Source: Xylaria sp. FL1777 (Eukaryota; Ascomycota; Sordariomycetes; Xylariales; Xylariaceae). Taken from it: a stretch of 64,000 nucleotides of DNA. Made by a program: the position numbers and the translations under genes. The first letter of the stretch is position 1; each line of letters starts with the position of its first letter. Below the pieces are notes generated by a model, which did not search any database, had not been told where the DNA came from, and saw only the letters and a list, made by a program, of their open reading frames with translations. The stretch covers positions 1-64,000 of the forward strand of contig MU400589.1 in NCBI GenBank assembly GCA_022578965.1, written 5' to 3'. This document shows, piece after piece, positions 23,683-33,889 of this stretch.

Positions 23683-25430
23683 ATGGCCTTCGGAGTCATC
23701 TCAATAGCCCTTGCGGCTGTGCCTGTCGCTAAAGCCCTCTCGCTTACCGCGCGCGCTACATGCTCAAGCACAGTCGAGAGCTGTTCCTCGTCTGCTAGCT
23801 CTTCCTCAGTCAGCTCCTGTTGCGTTAATAAACCAGGCGGCCAATTCCTCCAGACGCAGTTCTGGGACACGGACCCCGTTACCGGACCAAGCAACTCCTG
23901 GACAATCCACGGATTATGGCCTGATAATTGCGATGGGACTTATTCCGAGAACTGTGACTCGTCACGCGCATACACCGATATAACGACCATTCTCCAAAAC
24001 AACGGCAAGTCGTCGCTCGTGACTTATATGCAAGAATACTGGCAGAGCAATGACGAGACCACCGAAGAATTCTGGGAGCACGAGTGGTCAACACACGGGA
24101 CTTGCGTTAGTACACTCGACCCGGACTGTTATTCAAGTTATACGAAAGGACAAGAAGCTGCAGACTTCTTCCAAGTCGTTGTCGATTTGTTCAAGACATT
24201 GGATACATACGGCGCTTTAAGTGCTGCTGGCATTACCCCATCGAGCTCAAAGACCTATACATCTTCAGCAATACAAGCTGCCCTCCTGAAGGTCACTGGA
24301 AAAGCCGCAGTTATTTCTTGTTCTAACAGCGAATTATCCCAAGTATACTATGGGTTCTTTGTCAACGGACCTTTGACAAACGCTGATTTCGTACCCTCGA
24401 CCATTGGTAAGTTGCGACGAATCGAGTGAGAGAAGTCTCAACTTTACCGTTCCGGTTTTGGTTTACTTCTACATAGCCTGGGTTTCTTAGATCCCTTACT
24501 TAGACGCAGTTTACTAACTTATATTGGTGGCTGGTAGTTGGCGACACCTCAAACTGTCCCAGCAGCGGTATCAAGTACCTGCCCAAGAGCGGTACTGGTA
24601 CAGCCCCAACTAGTACTACAACGACTGCTACTAAGACTGGTATGTAGTATTCAAATACTTTCCTTTTATATAATGCCAGATACTTAAAACTGACATTTCG
24701 CAGTAAGTTGATACACAAGTTGCGGGCCTAGACTTAAAAAGATACCTCGCTGGAATATGAACAAGCAGACAGGACGTGGCGCTCGGAACATCATACTAAC
24801 ACATTTCATTATAGACTACTTCACCCACAAGTACGGCAACGGGCACATTTTCTGGGCAAGGGTAGGTCTTTACCCAACCGTAACAAAATACAGGAGACAT
24901 AGTGCTTCAATTTCTATGTTGGCTATGTGTCTAATGATAACCCCTTGATAGCTACTTGAATGCGTACTATAACGGAAATGAAGATGGGTGCCTTATCTCG
25001 GCAGGCACATGGTATACGACAGGGACATGTGCAACATACACTGCCACAGCTTCGGGTGAGTATCCTGCCTCCCTTTCTATCCGTGATGTAAAATTAATAC
25101 GCTGATACCACTTTTCTTTTAGGCTCGGGCTTCACTCTTAAATCTTCCAAAGGCACCTGTGGCGTCGTCAGCGGTGCGTTTACGTGCGGCTCAGGAGTTA
25201 GTGCAACCGTGTTCAATGTAAGTGCTATCTATTCTAACGGGGACTTCTATTATATTTTAAGTATGGTATGTCCTTGCTGACTGTCGCAATACCAGGCTGT
25301 TTCCGGGAAGCTTGCGTATAACGGTGCATCCACATTCTATGCAAGCGTGGTGCCAACAGGTACTACACAAGCCACTGTATACACATCTTCTAAAACGTAT
25401 TCAGTGAGCTTTCAGTGGCAATCACTGTGA
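23683..25430 (+). CDS. secreted ribonuclease T2 with C-terminal extension domain
   Basis: Residues 1-19 look like a signal peptide. The catalytic core carries both T2 active-site motifs: WTIHGLWPD (His76) and FWEHEWSTHGTC (Glu134, His138). T2 enzymes cut single-stranded RNA through 2',3'-cyclic intermediates, here outside the cell or in the vacuole. After a Thr/Ser linker comes the fungal RNase T2 C-terminal domain (YLNAYYNG, CLISAGTWYT, CGVVSGAFTCG, FQWQSL). Exons: 23683-24406, 24538-24639, 24815-24861, 24952-25055, 25123-25217, 25296-25430. All joins keep phase except exon 2 to 3. Exon 2 ends in phase 1, yet the clear reading of exon 3 (TTSPTSTATGTFSGQG) needs phase 0. A missed micro-exon, a sequence error or a frame lesion could explain it, so the intact state of the C-terminal domain is open. 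Confidence 0.85.
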
Positions 25431-26700
25431 GGGACTAATGGGCGAATAGACAGGGAGTTATCTAGACACTGTGTTAGCTTCAATGGAAAGGAACAAGAGT
25501 TTGGGCATGTCTTATTGTGACTCAGTTCTCGTCTTACACAGAAGTATCACTTGTTGTAGATAGGCTAGTGTAAGAGGCAAGAGGCTTATCCTCCCATGGA
25601 AAGTCCGTACGTGGGAGAACAGAAAAGCCAAGCATGTCACTGAGGCAATTAGCCTAAGACTACAACCTCTCACAGCGTAAGCCATGCCAACACGGCTGCT
25701 AAATCTTAGCTGCCGCTATTGAGGAATTGATCAGTTCCATTTCTAATTAAACGCGAAGACAAGCAAGCAGGAATAGACCAGTGCCGTGTTGAACCAGACC
25801 CAGAGATCCCTAGGAATAGTTTTCTGATTACTCAAGCTCTTCTAGCCTGGCTGGGTATCATCGTCGATAGCACTTCGTCTCTCCCGAGTGACTGGGAGAG
25901 GTGAGATAGGCAGCTGATGAAAGGACATAAAAAGAGGAAGTTCATTAACCCAGAACTATCGGCTCTTGCTGATCGCGGGGTCAATCAAGATATTCATCTC
26001 ATTGGGGTCATCTTAAGTGAGAACGGGAGAATGCTATCCAAAAATATGGCGGTGCACGTTGGCAAGATGCGTCCAATATGGACTTGTCGGTAGCGCGCGT
26101 CCAAGAAAACAGCCTCTCGGCGCTAGATACTGTAGACATAGCTGCCCTGTGTATGACTGTGCTTTTGTCCAAGCTGTAAGTGACCATGGACTATATGGAT
26201 GCCGAATTCTTCCTAGACGTCCTAGGGCACAATGATCTCTCTGGTCTAAGAGCAAGTTGTAGTAGTAATAGCTTTCTTTGTAGCGGTGGGACGGGTGCTG
26301 GTGGGACTTAGATAGGTACCTACTAAGTACCTATCTAGGTACTTACCTAGCCACTAATACCACTAATGCTGTCCTCGCCACCGGGACTGGTCATAGGGTA
26401 AGAACTACTACCGCAGCCATCATATAATCAAAGAGTATAAGATAAAAAGGGTACCAAGAATTAAATAAATGTTTTTCAACTTTCATTTCTAGTTGAATCT
26501 AGTTAATCACTTTCATTAATGATTTATTTGTTTTAAAGCATGGCGCGGGGGTGGCACGATTACAACATGGTTGTTGGTCGCGGTCGAACATACAGACTAC
26601 CGAGCATCTCTTCACATTCTTCTTTCTGCACATTCCATTCTCCTCATAACTCCCTTAAAAGCACGCTGATTTCTTCGACATAAGCTGAATAAATATTATC
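25431..26700. other. intergenic
   Basis: No gene is seen. It contains the TAGGTAC inverted repeat listed separately. Overlapping small frames near 26017-26255 are spurious. Confidence 0.45.
26309..26337. repeat. TAGGTAC inverted repeat
   Basis: Two perfect 11-bp arms, TAGATAGGTAC (26309-26319) and GTACCTATCTA (26327-26337), flank a 7-nt loop. More TAGGTAC/TACCTAG copies follow to about 26350. The same words recur in other intergenic parts of this window. Confidence 0.8.
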
Positions 26701-28320
26701 ATGGGCAATTCCCATAGAGAGGCAGAGCTTAAAAGGCTCATTCGAGACGCCGAGCAACGCTTTAAAGAAGTAATACGAGCCATTGAAGGAGGAAGACAGC
26801 GCACCGAAACAGCACAAGACAAATTCCGCCCCACGACGTTAAACGAATATATAGAAGTCTACCAGAACCTCGTTTCCTCTCGCGTAGCTGTTGAAGACGG
26901 TGTAAAGTGAACAGCGAGAGGTCCAATCGCCGAGCCGCGAAACACGCTGTCTCACAAACTTCAAGCCATAGCCTGCCTGACTTGATAGGGTTTCCATCGA
27001 TTTATGTATGCCAAGGCATACCACCGCACACACTAACCCCTCAACATCTACGAGCTGACCTACGTCCTATGAACATCTATGAGGAAGTCGCCCTCCGAAG
27101 AACGACCCCGAAATCCTCTGACCCTTGCAGCATCTTCAATCATAACGCCAAGAGGCTGACCGTCGCTGCGAAGCTAGTGTTTTCTTTAAGATTAATTGGG
27201 AGAATCCTAGGACGCTTTACTACCACCTAGCCGAATCTAACTATGAGGTCTATGCCCGTCTAAAAGACTTCTACTCTGATACAGTAGTCGACCAATATTT
27301 GGCATTTAGCTTGATGGTCCTCGGTTCGTCGGGTGATAGGAGTAGGCATGGGCAGGAGGAGCGCCATACAGCTATCAAAAACTTGCAAACATGGGCAGAA
27401 GATTTCGAATATATACTTCATTCTATCCCAGAGGACGAATGGTCACTACCAAGTGGTTCTACCGGATATGAATCTACCTATTACTCGACGATACGCAAAT
27501 TACCGGATCCTCACAAAGAACCCCTACCTATGGAAGGCGATAGAGCCCTGACAGAACCTCCTCAGAGGCGAAGCGACTCGCTAACTTCATCGGACAACGA
27601 ATCAACTTCTAAAATCCCGGAACCTAGAATCTGGATGCGAACGGAAGCCACGACGACCCACCAAAGAGGCGGTACTGCACTCAGAAATGCCTCCTCGGCC
27701 TCGTCGGGAACGGCAGTCTAGATCAGAATTGTCCCAAAGTGATTTTTCACACTACGAATAGCTCCGGAGTCAATCATCCCGTCACGCACGCTCAATGGTT
27801 ACAGCTTCTCGAGGAACAACTACGAAAATCCCTTAATAACGGAATAATGCCACTGAATTCGGAAAGTGCACGCGGTGTGCTATTTCAGGTCACCCTGCTC
27901 GCCTACGGATATACTTTTGTCAGCAAAGACACGATAGAAACCTTTGTCGGAGATCTCAAACACGAAGCGGCGGTATCTGGTCGTCTCCGGCCATTGCAGG
28001 GACGGAGCTTGCTTGTATTCCTCGGTGCCATTGACCTCCGACCTATGAAAAAGGTCTATTATTATGACCACCGAGTCTACGTCATATACTTGACTCTTCT
28101 CTCCTGGGCTGGACCTAGTCTTCATAAGCTTGAAATCATGGACGGCGGCGTGCAGCAAATTCAAAAGAAGATGACCCGATGCTTAAGGTCAATACATCGG
28201 CAGGGAGTAGCTCACACAGAGGTGGAAGTAACAAATATGCTGGTTGATCCCGAGACCAAACAGGTCGTGCTTATTGACTTTGAGCGGGCGTTGCTACTTG
28301 AGCCACCCAGTATCAGTTAG
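26701..28320 (+). pseudogene. decayed copy of a multicopy fungal kinase-like family
   Basis: Pieces of one protein lie in order in shifting frames: a coiled N-terminus (AELKRLIRDAEQR..., RPTTLNEYIE, 26701-26907), HLRADLRPMNIYEEV (27040-27090), YHLAES then QYLAFSLMVLG and NLQTWAEDFE (27220-27430), YCTQKCLLGLV (about 27672-27705), and a C-terminal part to 28320 with LLAYGYTFVSK, FLGAIDLRPM and VLIDFERALLL. The last part corresponds to a kinase-like C-lobe. Frames are broken at 26908 (TGA) and near 27230, and a frameshift lies between about 27640 and 27672; the middle of the N-terminal half is missing. The catalytic-loop Asp expected after the His is Glu (VAHTEVEVTNM). I know the family as an expanded group in Pezizomycotina with unknown function. 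Pseudogene status is well supported. Confidence 0.8.
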
Positions 28321-29175
28321 ATCCGTTGGTGTTTACCAAATGCGCGCGGTCGGAAGAGGCGTCTGGTGTCAGAGTTGTGATAATACAGGTGTACTCCTAG
28401 CCACGAAGAGCGGTCCTGCAGATATCGTGACAACCCATACTAAAACAAGCTACATATAAATGACAATTAGTGACTCATTGTCTTGTATTTACTCAGTCAT
28501 TTCCCGTCACACTAGTTTAAGCATATTGAAATCCCAGATTAGTCAGGATCGTTCGCTCCTTAGAAATGGAGCCTTTTAAAGATCCAACCATCTACCATAT
28601 TATCATACAGAGTGCCTAAAGAGTGTAGGTACGTATGTAAGTCAACGCATGGCTTCCTCGGTGTTCATGATTTGCCGGGCGGCCATTGCACCAATCCCAG
28701 ATTACCACCTACATGCGAATAAAACCAAGATGTTGTTAATACAGCGTCTCAGCCTCGCTGTGAGCAGTCCGACATTTGTCACTATCTCCGAACTAGGATC
28801 TCGCCGGATAGAGTCATAGGGCGGGGTTTGGAAGTCCGCATAGCGCCATGCCAGGGGTACTCTTGCGCAGCTGCCAATTAAGCTACAGTTCGAATCACCA
28901 CCTTACCCGAGGCCGACTCCCTCCAGATAGGGCTGGACATGCTGGTGCACCGAGTCCGACCTTATGCGACGAGGCGAATGCCGAGAAGGTGAAGACCTGG
29001 GCCGCCTGCTAGAACACTTATCTCCTGATAAATCTCCGGCGCTACGCATATATCTGTACACTAGTTTCGGCCCTCACTAATCATAGGGAGATCAGATTTT
29101 CGCCAAGGCACTTACAGTACAGTACATACACACATACGTACATAACATCACAGGATAATTAATTAATCACACACC
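28321..29175. other. intergenic
   Basis: No gene is seen. The last 60 nt (ACATACACACATACGTACATAAC) form a simple low-complexity leader before the NmrA-like gene. Confidence 0.45.
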
Positions 29176-30314
29176 ATGTCGTTCAACCGTATTGCCGTAT
29201 ATGGCCATCGGGGGTGGGTCGGCTCACCCGTCGTCCGCGCCCTCGCTGCCGCCGGAGCCCCGGTCAAAGTTCTTCACCGCGCCGGCTCCGACATTTCCGC
29301 CCTTCCTGCGGGCGTAACCGCGACCCAGGTAGATCTGGATGATGCGGAGAGCCTTGTCCCTGCACTAAAAGACATCGACATCGTCCTGTGAGTTGTCCAT
29401 TTTCTATGAGTAACCCCCTTGATAGCCGCTATAGCTTAGCATCCCTGCTAATAACAAGCATAGGTCGTTCGCAGCACGGGAGGTAGTTCCAAAGCAGCAC
29501 AACTTCATAAAAGCCATTCCAAAGACGAACGTGAAACTTTTCGTGCCGTCAGATTTTGCGTTCCGCGTCGATAAGCAGGGTCTCACGATACCTGCGAACA
29601 AAGCCAAGCACGAGGTGGAGGAGGCCGCCAAGGCCGCCGGGGTTCCCACTGCGGTGGTGCTTGTGGGAGCGTTTACCGAGTCAGCTCTTGCGTTCCCGTA
29701 AGTTGAATGAGATGCAATCTGCCGGTTATCTTATTGTGAAAATGCGCTAATATCAGCCTTTTCCGGCAGGATCTTGGGTGTTGATGTAGATGGCAACAGG
29801 CTCATTGTCACGGGTGATAGCGCCAACCAGCAACTTTCGTTTTGGTGAGCACCTACTTCTCATTTATGTTAGGGCTATTAACTGAGTGGGAGGTCTATAT
29901 AGTACGCGAAACTATGTTACTGCAGCCTACGCTTCGATATTTGCAAAGACGCCCCCATCGCAGCTCCAGGGGCGTGCCATTGCTCTTTCAGAGTTCAAGG
30001 CCACAGGGAACGAGATTGCCGCAGCCCTAAAAGAGAAGTACGGCGCCGAGCCTCAGAAGTTCGTGCACTCTGTGGAGAAGGTCGACGCCGAGATCGAGAG
30101 GTGTGTGCAAAACGGCATTCCCTCGGCGCTGAGCTGGTACTGCCGTAAGGCCTGGGCTATCGGAGACGTCGTAAAGGGTCTTGGGAAAGACTTCTGGGAA
30201 GTCGAAGGTTATAAGAAGGCCACTCTGCGTGAGCTATTGCTCGAAAACAAGCTGGAATCGTACAAAGAAGTTCCGCCTCAGGTGAAGCAGCTGTTTGACG
30301 CCGCCTTCCATTGA
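29176..30314 (+). CDS. NmrA-like / isoflavone-reductase-like NAD(P)-binding protein
   Basis: Exons 29176-29387, 29464-29697, 29770-29844 and 29903-30314 join in phase to 310 residues, the usual family length. The N-terminus has a Rossmann dinucleotide motif, AVYGHRGWVGSPVVRAL, with G10-x2-G13-x2-G16. It is followed by the atypical-SDR pattern VDLDDAESLVPAL, then FVPSDFAFRVD and the Lys-containing segment NKAKHEVEEAA. NmrA-like proteins are either NAD(P)H-dependent reductases of aromatic compounds or redox sensors that act on transcription factors; the sequence does not decide between these. The C-terminus (DFWEVEGYKKATLRELL) matches the fungal subgroup. No secretion or membrane signal is present. 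The ATG follows CACACC. Confidence 0.92.
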
Positions 30315-31051
30315 GGTTATATATATATATATAAAGGGTAGGTATGAAAAAAAAAAAAAAAAAGAGCCAAAAGAAAAAACAGACGAGGGCTTCCTTATAG
30401 AATGAACCGCCAACTCCACCCAGTCCTCAATCCGGTAGCATAAAAATACATGATGAATCAATATTCACTGGCCATATTTCTGTTCAAAGTAGTTCTACTC
30501 GTGTTTCTTTCCCTTTCTCCTATCTTACTGTCAAAGAGTTGCTTTGCCTCCTATCTTTGTATTCGAGTATACTCGCTATTCTCGAATTCGTCTTGAGAAG
30601 TTTAGCTACTGTCTATCTATTTGTACTGTCTAAAAACCTTCCACTAATGTCAACTTGTCTAACAGGCATACTATCATACCTACTACGCAGCTCCATATAG
30701 TATACAGCGGTGTTAAGCCCAACAACCTGATAAAGCCAATACGCTGAGTTCAGTGGCGAGACTCCGGCAGTCGTAAGGGATGCGGCTATATCAATAATGT
30801 TCGTTAGGGTTCATGTCGATTTGATTCGACATGCAAAACCAATTCTGAAATATTGACTATTGGATAGTTTATACATGTCTTCTGCCAAATCGGTAATTAA
30901 CTAAAGTGCCTGCGCAATATACATCTATTTATTTAACCCACGATTTTGGAACGCGCTATTGATACATATTCAATAGATACCTTTTCAGAGAGGAGAGATT
31001 TCCGACCTAGAAGTTATCGTGGAAGTCTTGTATGGCATCTCTTTACGGCTT
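30315..31051. other. intergenic, convergent 3' ends
   Basis: The space lies between two convergent genes and holds a TA repeat (about 30320-30334) and an A-run (about 30347-30364). No gene is seen. Confidence 0.5.
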
Positions 31052-33889
31052 CTAGTCACTACTCGTTTCCAATAACTTCTGAATGGCCGGGAGAAATGCT
31101 TGCGCTTTCCTGAATTCCCCGAGTTTAACTCTCATGTAATCAAATCCGAGGAGTACCACCTCATCTACCTTAGCCTTGTCGTCTGTCTCGACGTCGGCCC
31201 GGATTTCGAAATCTTCTTCCATACTGGGAATTTTCTGATACCTCTGGGAGAAGTGGGTTAAGAGAATTCTCCTCGCACCCATTCTCCGGCCCACGTCGAT
31301 AGCTTCTGATATGGTTGAATGTTTCTTGGCGATTGCGTCCCCTTGCAACTCATCATCGAACGTGCTCTCGTGTATCAGGATTGTTGCGCCTTGACCAATT
31401 TGCACGAAAGCATCACTCGGGCGGCAGTCACCTGAGTATGCTATTTTCAACCCTGAAGGGAAGGTAAAGGCTGTTGCAAGTGCCCCATAGCAATGGTCGA
31501 CCCAACATCCCTCAATCGCTTCTAGGCCGAATTGCTCGGTTTCCTCGGCGCTAAACACGCGTGGTCCGCTGAGGCGCGTTTGTTTGAAATGCGGGAACAG
31601 CATGGGAACCAGACGATTGAAACCGAAGTCTTCGACGTCGGCATATTCTCGTAGCCAATCGATCATGTGAACGTGAGAGGCGACAACAAGTTTTGCGGAT
31701 ACATTGGACTTCATTGTTTCCTCATGCCAGGCCTTGATGACTGAAGCGGTGCCCAGATGATGATCTGCATGAAGATGACTAATCCAGATAACCTTCAGAT
31801 CTCGGAGTACAGAGGGCAGTTCGTTACCAAAGACACGGCGTAGTTGCCCCATGGTGTTTTCACCAGCATCGAAGAGGTAGCTTCCATAGCCAGGTACACG
31901 AACTAGGGTAGCAGAAACATTCCGATATTTAGAAGGCACTGCAGAGCCAGTACCAAGCGTAATAATCTCGGTGTCTTTGTTAGGGATGTCAGCCTCTACC
32001 TTCTCAATCTTCGCAAGGAAGTCCGGATCGATAATTTTGCTCTTTGCTTGAGCAGCCATCTTCAAGACGCTGTTATCAAAAGATGCTTGAGCAAGCTTCT
32101 CGATGTCTGGGAATGGTACTATCTTCTCGTCTTGGTGCTCGTACCGCGGAGCAAATTGTACGGTCTTTCCAACACGGCCGATTTCATATCGAGAAGAGCA
32201 GGCAGGAGCAGTCCCTGAAAGTGACAGCTCATTGCTGTAGGCAGGTAGAGGAAACCGGTCGGAATCAACACATCTCAGCTTGTAGGCCTGGGCGGCTGTG
32301 GCATCCATGGCGATCATGTTAGGGCAGGTGTCAGCAGAGGTCACTATGTGTCTTATCGAAGACATTTTCTGCATGAAGTCTTGCAACCGCGTATCATCGA
32401 CAACACCACGACCTAAAATCCAGAAAATGACGTATATGCCATTCATTATCTGGCTATCTGCCCATTCAGGTCGCTTGACCAGGGCATCAATATAGGAAAT
32501 GTCTGGTAGATCAAGCACAGCGAAGCCGCTGCCAGTAACGGTCTCGCCGAGTACCATTTCCGGGGTCACCAAATTACCATCCTTACCCCTAACGCTCTCC
32601 CTATTCGTAAGGCGCCGATAGTCGGGCTTCGCAACACCTAACCGTTCGGCTTCTATAGGGTTAAATTTGCCTCGCCTATCCTGCCCTTTTACAATATAGC
32701 ACATAGATTGCTTGCAGGGCTCTGTCCGAGGCAGCTCTGAAATGGTAGCGGCAGGCCAGGGCTGGCGAACCAATACGGGAATATCAGGGACTTCCTCGTC
32801 GCCCCCAGGCATAGGGCCGGTGTATGCCTGTAGGTGACCCTTCTCATTGCGCACAAAGAGCTTTGCTGGTAGTTTAGCCTGATGCAAGGTTGTCTCAATA
32901 AGCACGTCAGCTTTCCAGCTCGAGTCAAACATCTGTCTGACTATCATCTCGGTGACTTTGTAGCCCTCCTCATCGCGAGGAATGGAGGCCGCTGTTGCAG
33001 TGTTTTCCGTAAATTCATCATGGCTCCGCTTGCGTGGGCGAGTTCTAGGAGCATCTTTCCTATCTGACTCAACGGGCATATACCATACCTTGATATTGTC
33101 GTCCTTCCAATCAGGCTCGGAAGAGGTAGTGGCCGCATGGGAGCCGCGAGGATCGGAACGCACTTCGTAGGGCTCCAGAGGAAGTCCTTTCCGGAAGATG
33201 AAGCGGCGCGAGGTGGCAAGGAGATGTGAGAGGTTCTTGCCAGCGTGGATCTTAAGGCGAGGAACACTGATTTGGGGCTTCTTCTGCTTGGAGGCGTTGT
33301 GCAGCTCGAGCTGCCCCTTGGCCATGGTAACAACATCGGCAATAGTGAGAATGAGACCCAGCAGACCGCCGGCACGTTGCCAATCGAGAGGGCCGCTTAG
33401 GAAGATGTTCTCAAGCCGGCTGAGGGGGATTTTGCGCTGGGTGAAGGCGCGCTGGGTGCCTTCGGCAGCGTGGCCAAAGACATAGCGCTGATTGTCGAAG
33501 TGCAGCAGGAAGATGGCGCCGGGGGTGTCGGCGGTGGGCGTGGTGACGATCTGGACCCAGTTCAGCATCTTGATGGAGAAGTTCGACACGGCAGCGTGGC
33601 CCGCGGTCCTGGGTTTTCTGCCGAAGGTCCCCCCAAGAGGCGCGGCGGCGGCGGCGGCGCGGTGCTGGCGGAAGAGGATGAAGCGGGCGTTTCTGGTCGG
33701 GTCGACACCGGTGGCCCGGAGAACCGAGAGGAGGGCAGACTGGTCGCCGAAGAGCGCCGGCTTCGGCAGCGGGATGTTCGTGAATGCTGACGTCGGCCTC
33801 ACACGCTGAATCCGGAGCGCTTTCGCGACCTTCGAGCTGATCGACGAAGGCACCGTTAGTTTCTTGGCTACCTCATATCTACTCCTCAT
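31052..33889 (-). CDS. tRNase Z, long form (tRNA 3'-end endonuclease)
   Basis: One uninterrupted frame gives 945 residues, typical of eukaryotic long-form tRNase Z, which removes 3' trailers from precursor tRNAs in nucleus and mitochondria. The degenerate N-terminal metallo-beta-lactamase half starts at MLNWVQIVTTPTADTPG (Met108). The active half holds TLGTGSAVPSKYRN (about 643), the metal-binding SHLHADHHLG (about 703), AYSGDCRP (about 818) and HESTFDDEL (about 839), followed by LTHFSQRY. Residues 1-107 are Arg/Ala/Ser-rich and almost free of acidic residues, like a mitochondrial presequence. Initiation at Met1 or Met108 could therefore yield mitochondrial and nuclear forms. No intron is needed. 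Confidence 0.96.
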   Translation of the reverse strand: MRSRYEVAKKLTVPSSISSKVAKALRIQRVRPTSAFTNIPLPKPALFGDQSALLSVLRATGVDPTRNARFILFRQHRAAAAAAPLGGTFGRKPRTAGHAAVSNFSIKMLNWVQIVTTPTADTPGAIFLLHFDNQRYVFGHAAEGTQRAFTQRKIPLSRLENIFLSGPLDWQRAGGLLGLILTIADVVTMAKGQLELHNASKQKKPQISVPRLKIHAGKNLSHLLATSRRFIFRKGLPLEPYEVRSDPRGSHAATTSSEPDWKDDNIKVWYMPVESDRKDAPRTRPRKRSHDEFTENTATAASIPRDEEGYKVTEMIVRQMFDSSWKADVLIETTLHQAKLPAKLFVRNEKGHLQAYTGPMPGGDEEVPDIPVLVRQPWPAATISELPRTEPCKQSMCYIVKGQDRRGKFNPIEAERLGVAKPDYRRLTNRESVRGKDGNLVTPEMVLGETVTGSGFAVLDLPDISYIDALVKRPEWADSQIMNGIYVIFWILGRGVVDDTRLQDFMQKMSSIRHIVTSADTCPNMIAMDATAAQAYKLRCVDSDRFPLPAYSNELSLSGTAPACSSRYEIGRVGKTVQFAPRYEHQDEKIVPFPDIEKLAQASFDNSVLKMAAQAKSKIIDPDFLAKIEKVEADIPNKDTEIITLGTGSAVPSKYRNVSATLVRVPGYGSYLFDAGENTMGQLRRVFGNELPSVLRDLKVIWISHLHADHHLGTASVIKAWHEETMKSNVSAKLVVASHVHMIDWLREYADVEDFGFNRLVPMLFPHFKQTRLSGPRVFSAEETEQFGLEAIEGCWVDHCYGALATAFTFPSGLKIAYSGDCRPSDAFVQIGQGATILIHESTFDDELQGDAIAKKHSTISEAIDVGRRMGARRILLTHFSQRYQKIPSMEEDFEIRADVETDDKAKVDEVVLLGFDYMRVKLGEFRKAQAFLPAIQKLLETSSD

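Noticed and set aside
28861..28910. tRNA-like words (CCAATTAAGCTAC and GTTCGAATC)
   Set aside because: They resemble parts of a D-arm and a T-loop, but no acceptor, anticodon or T stem can be paired on either strand.
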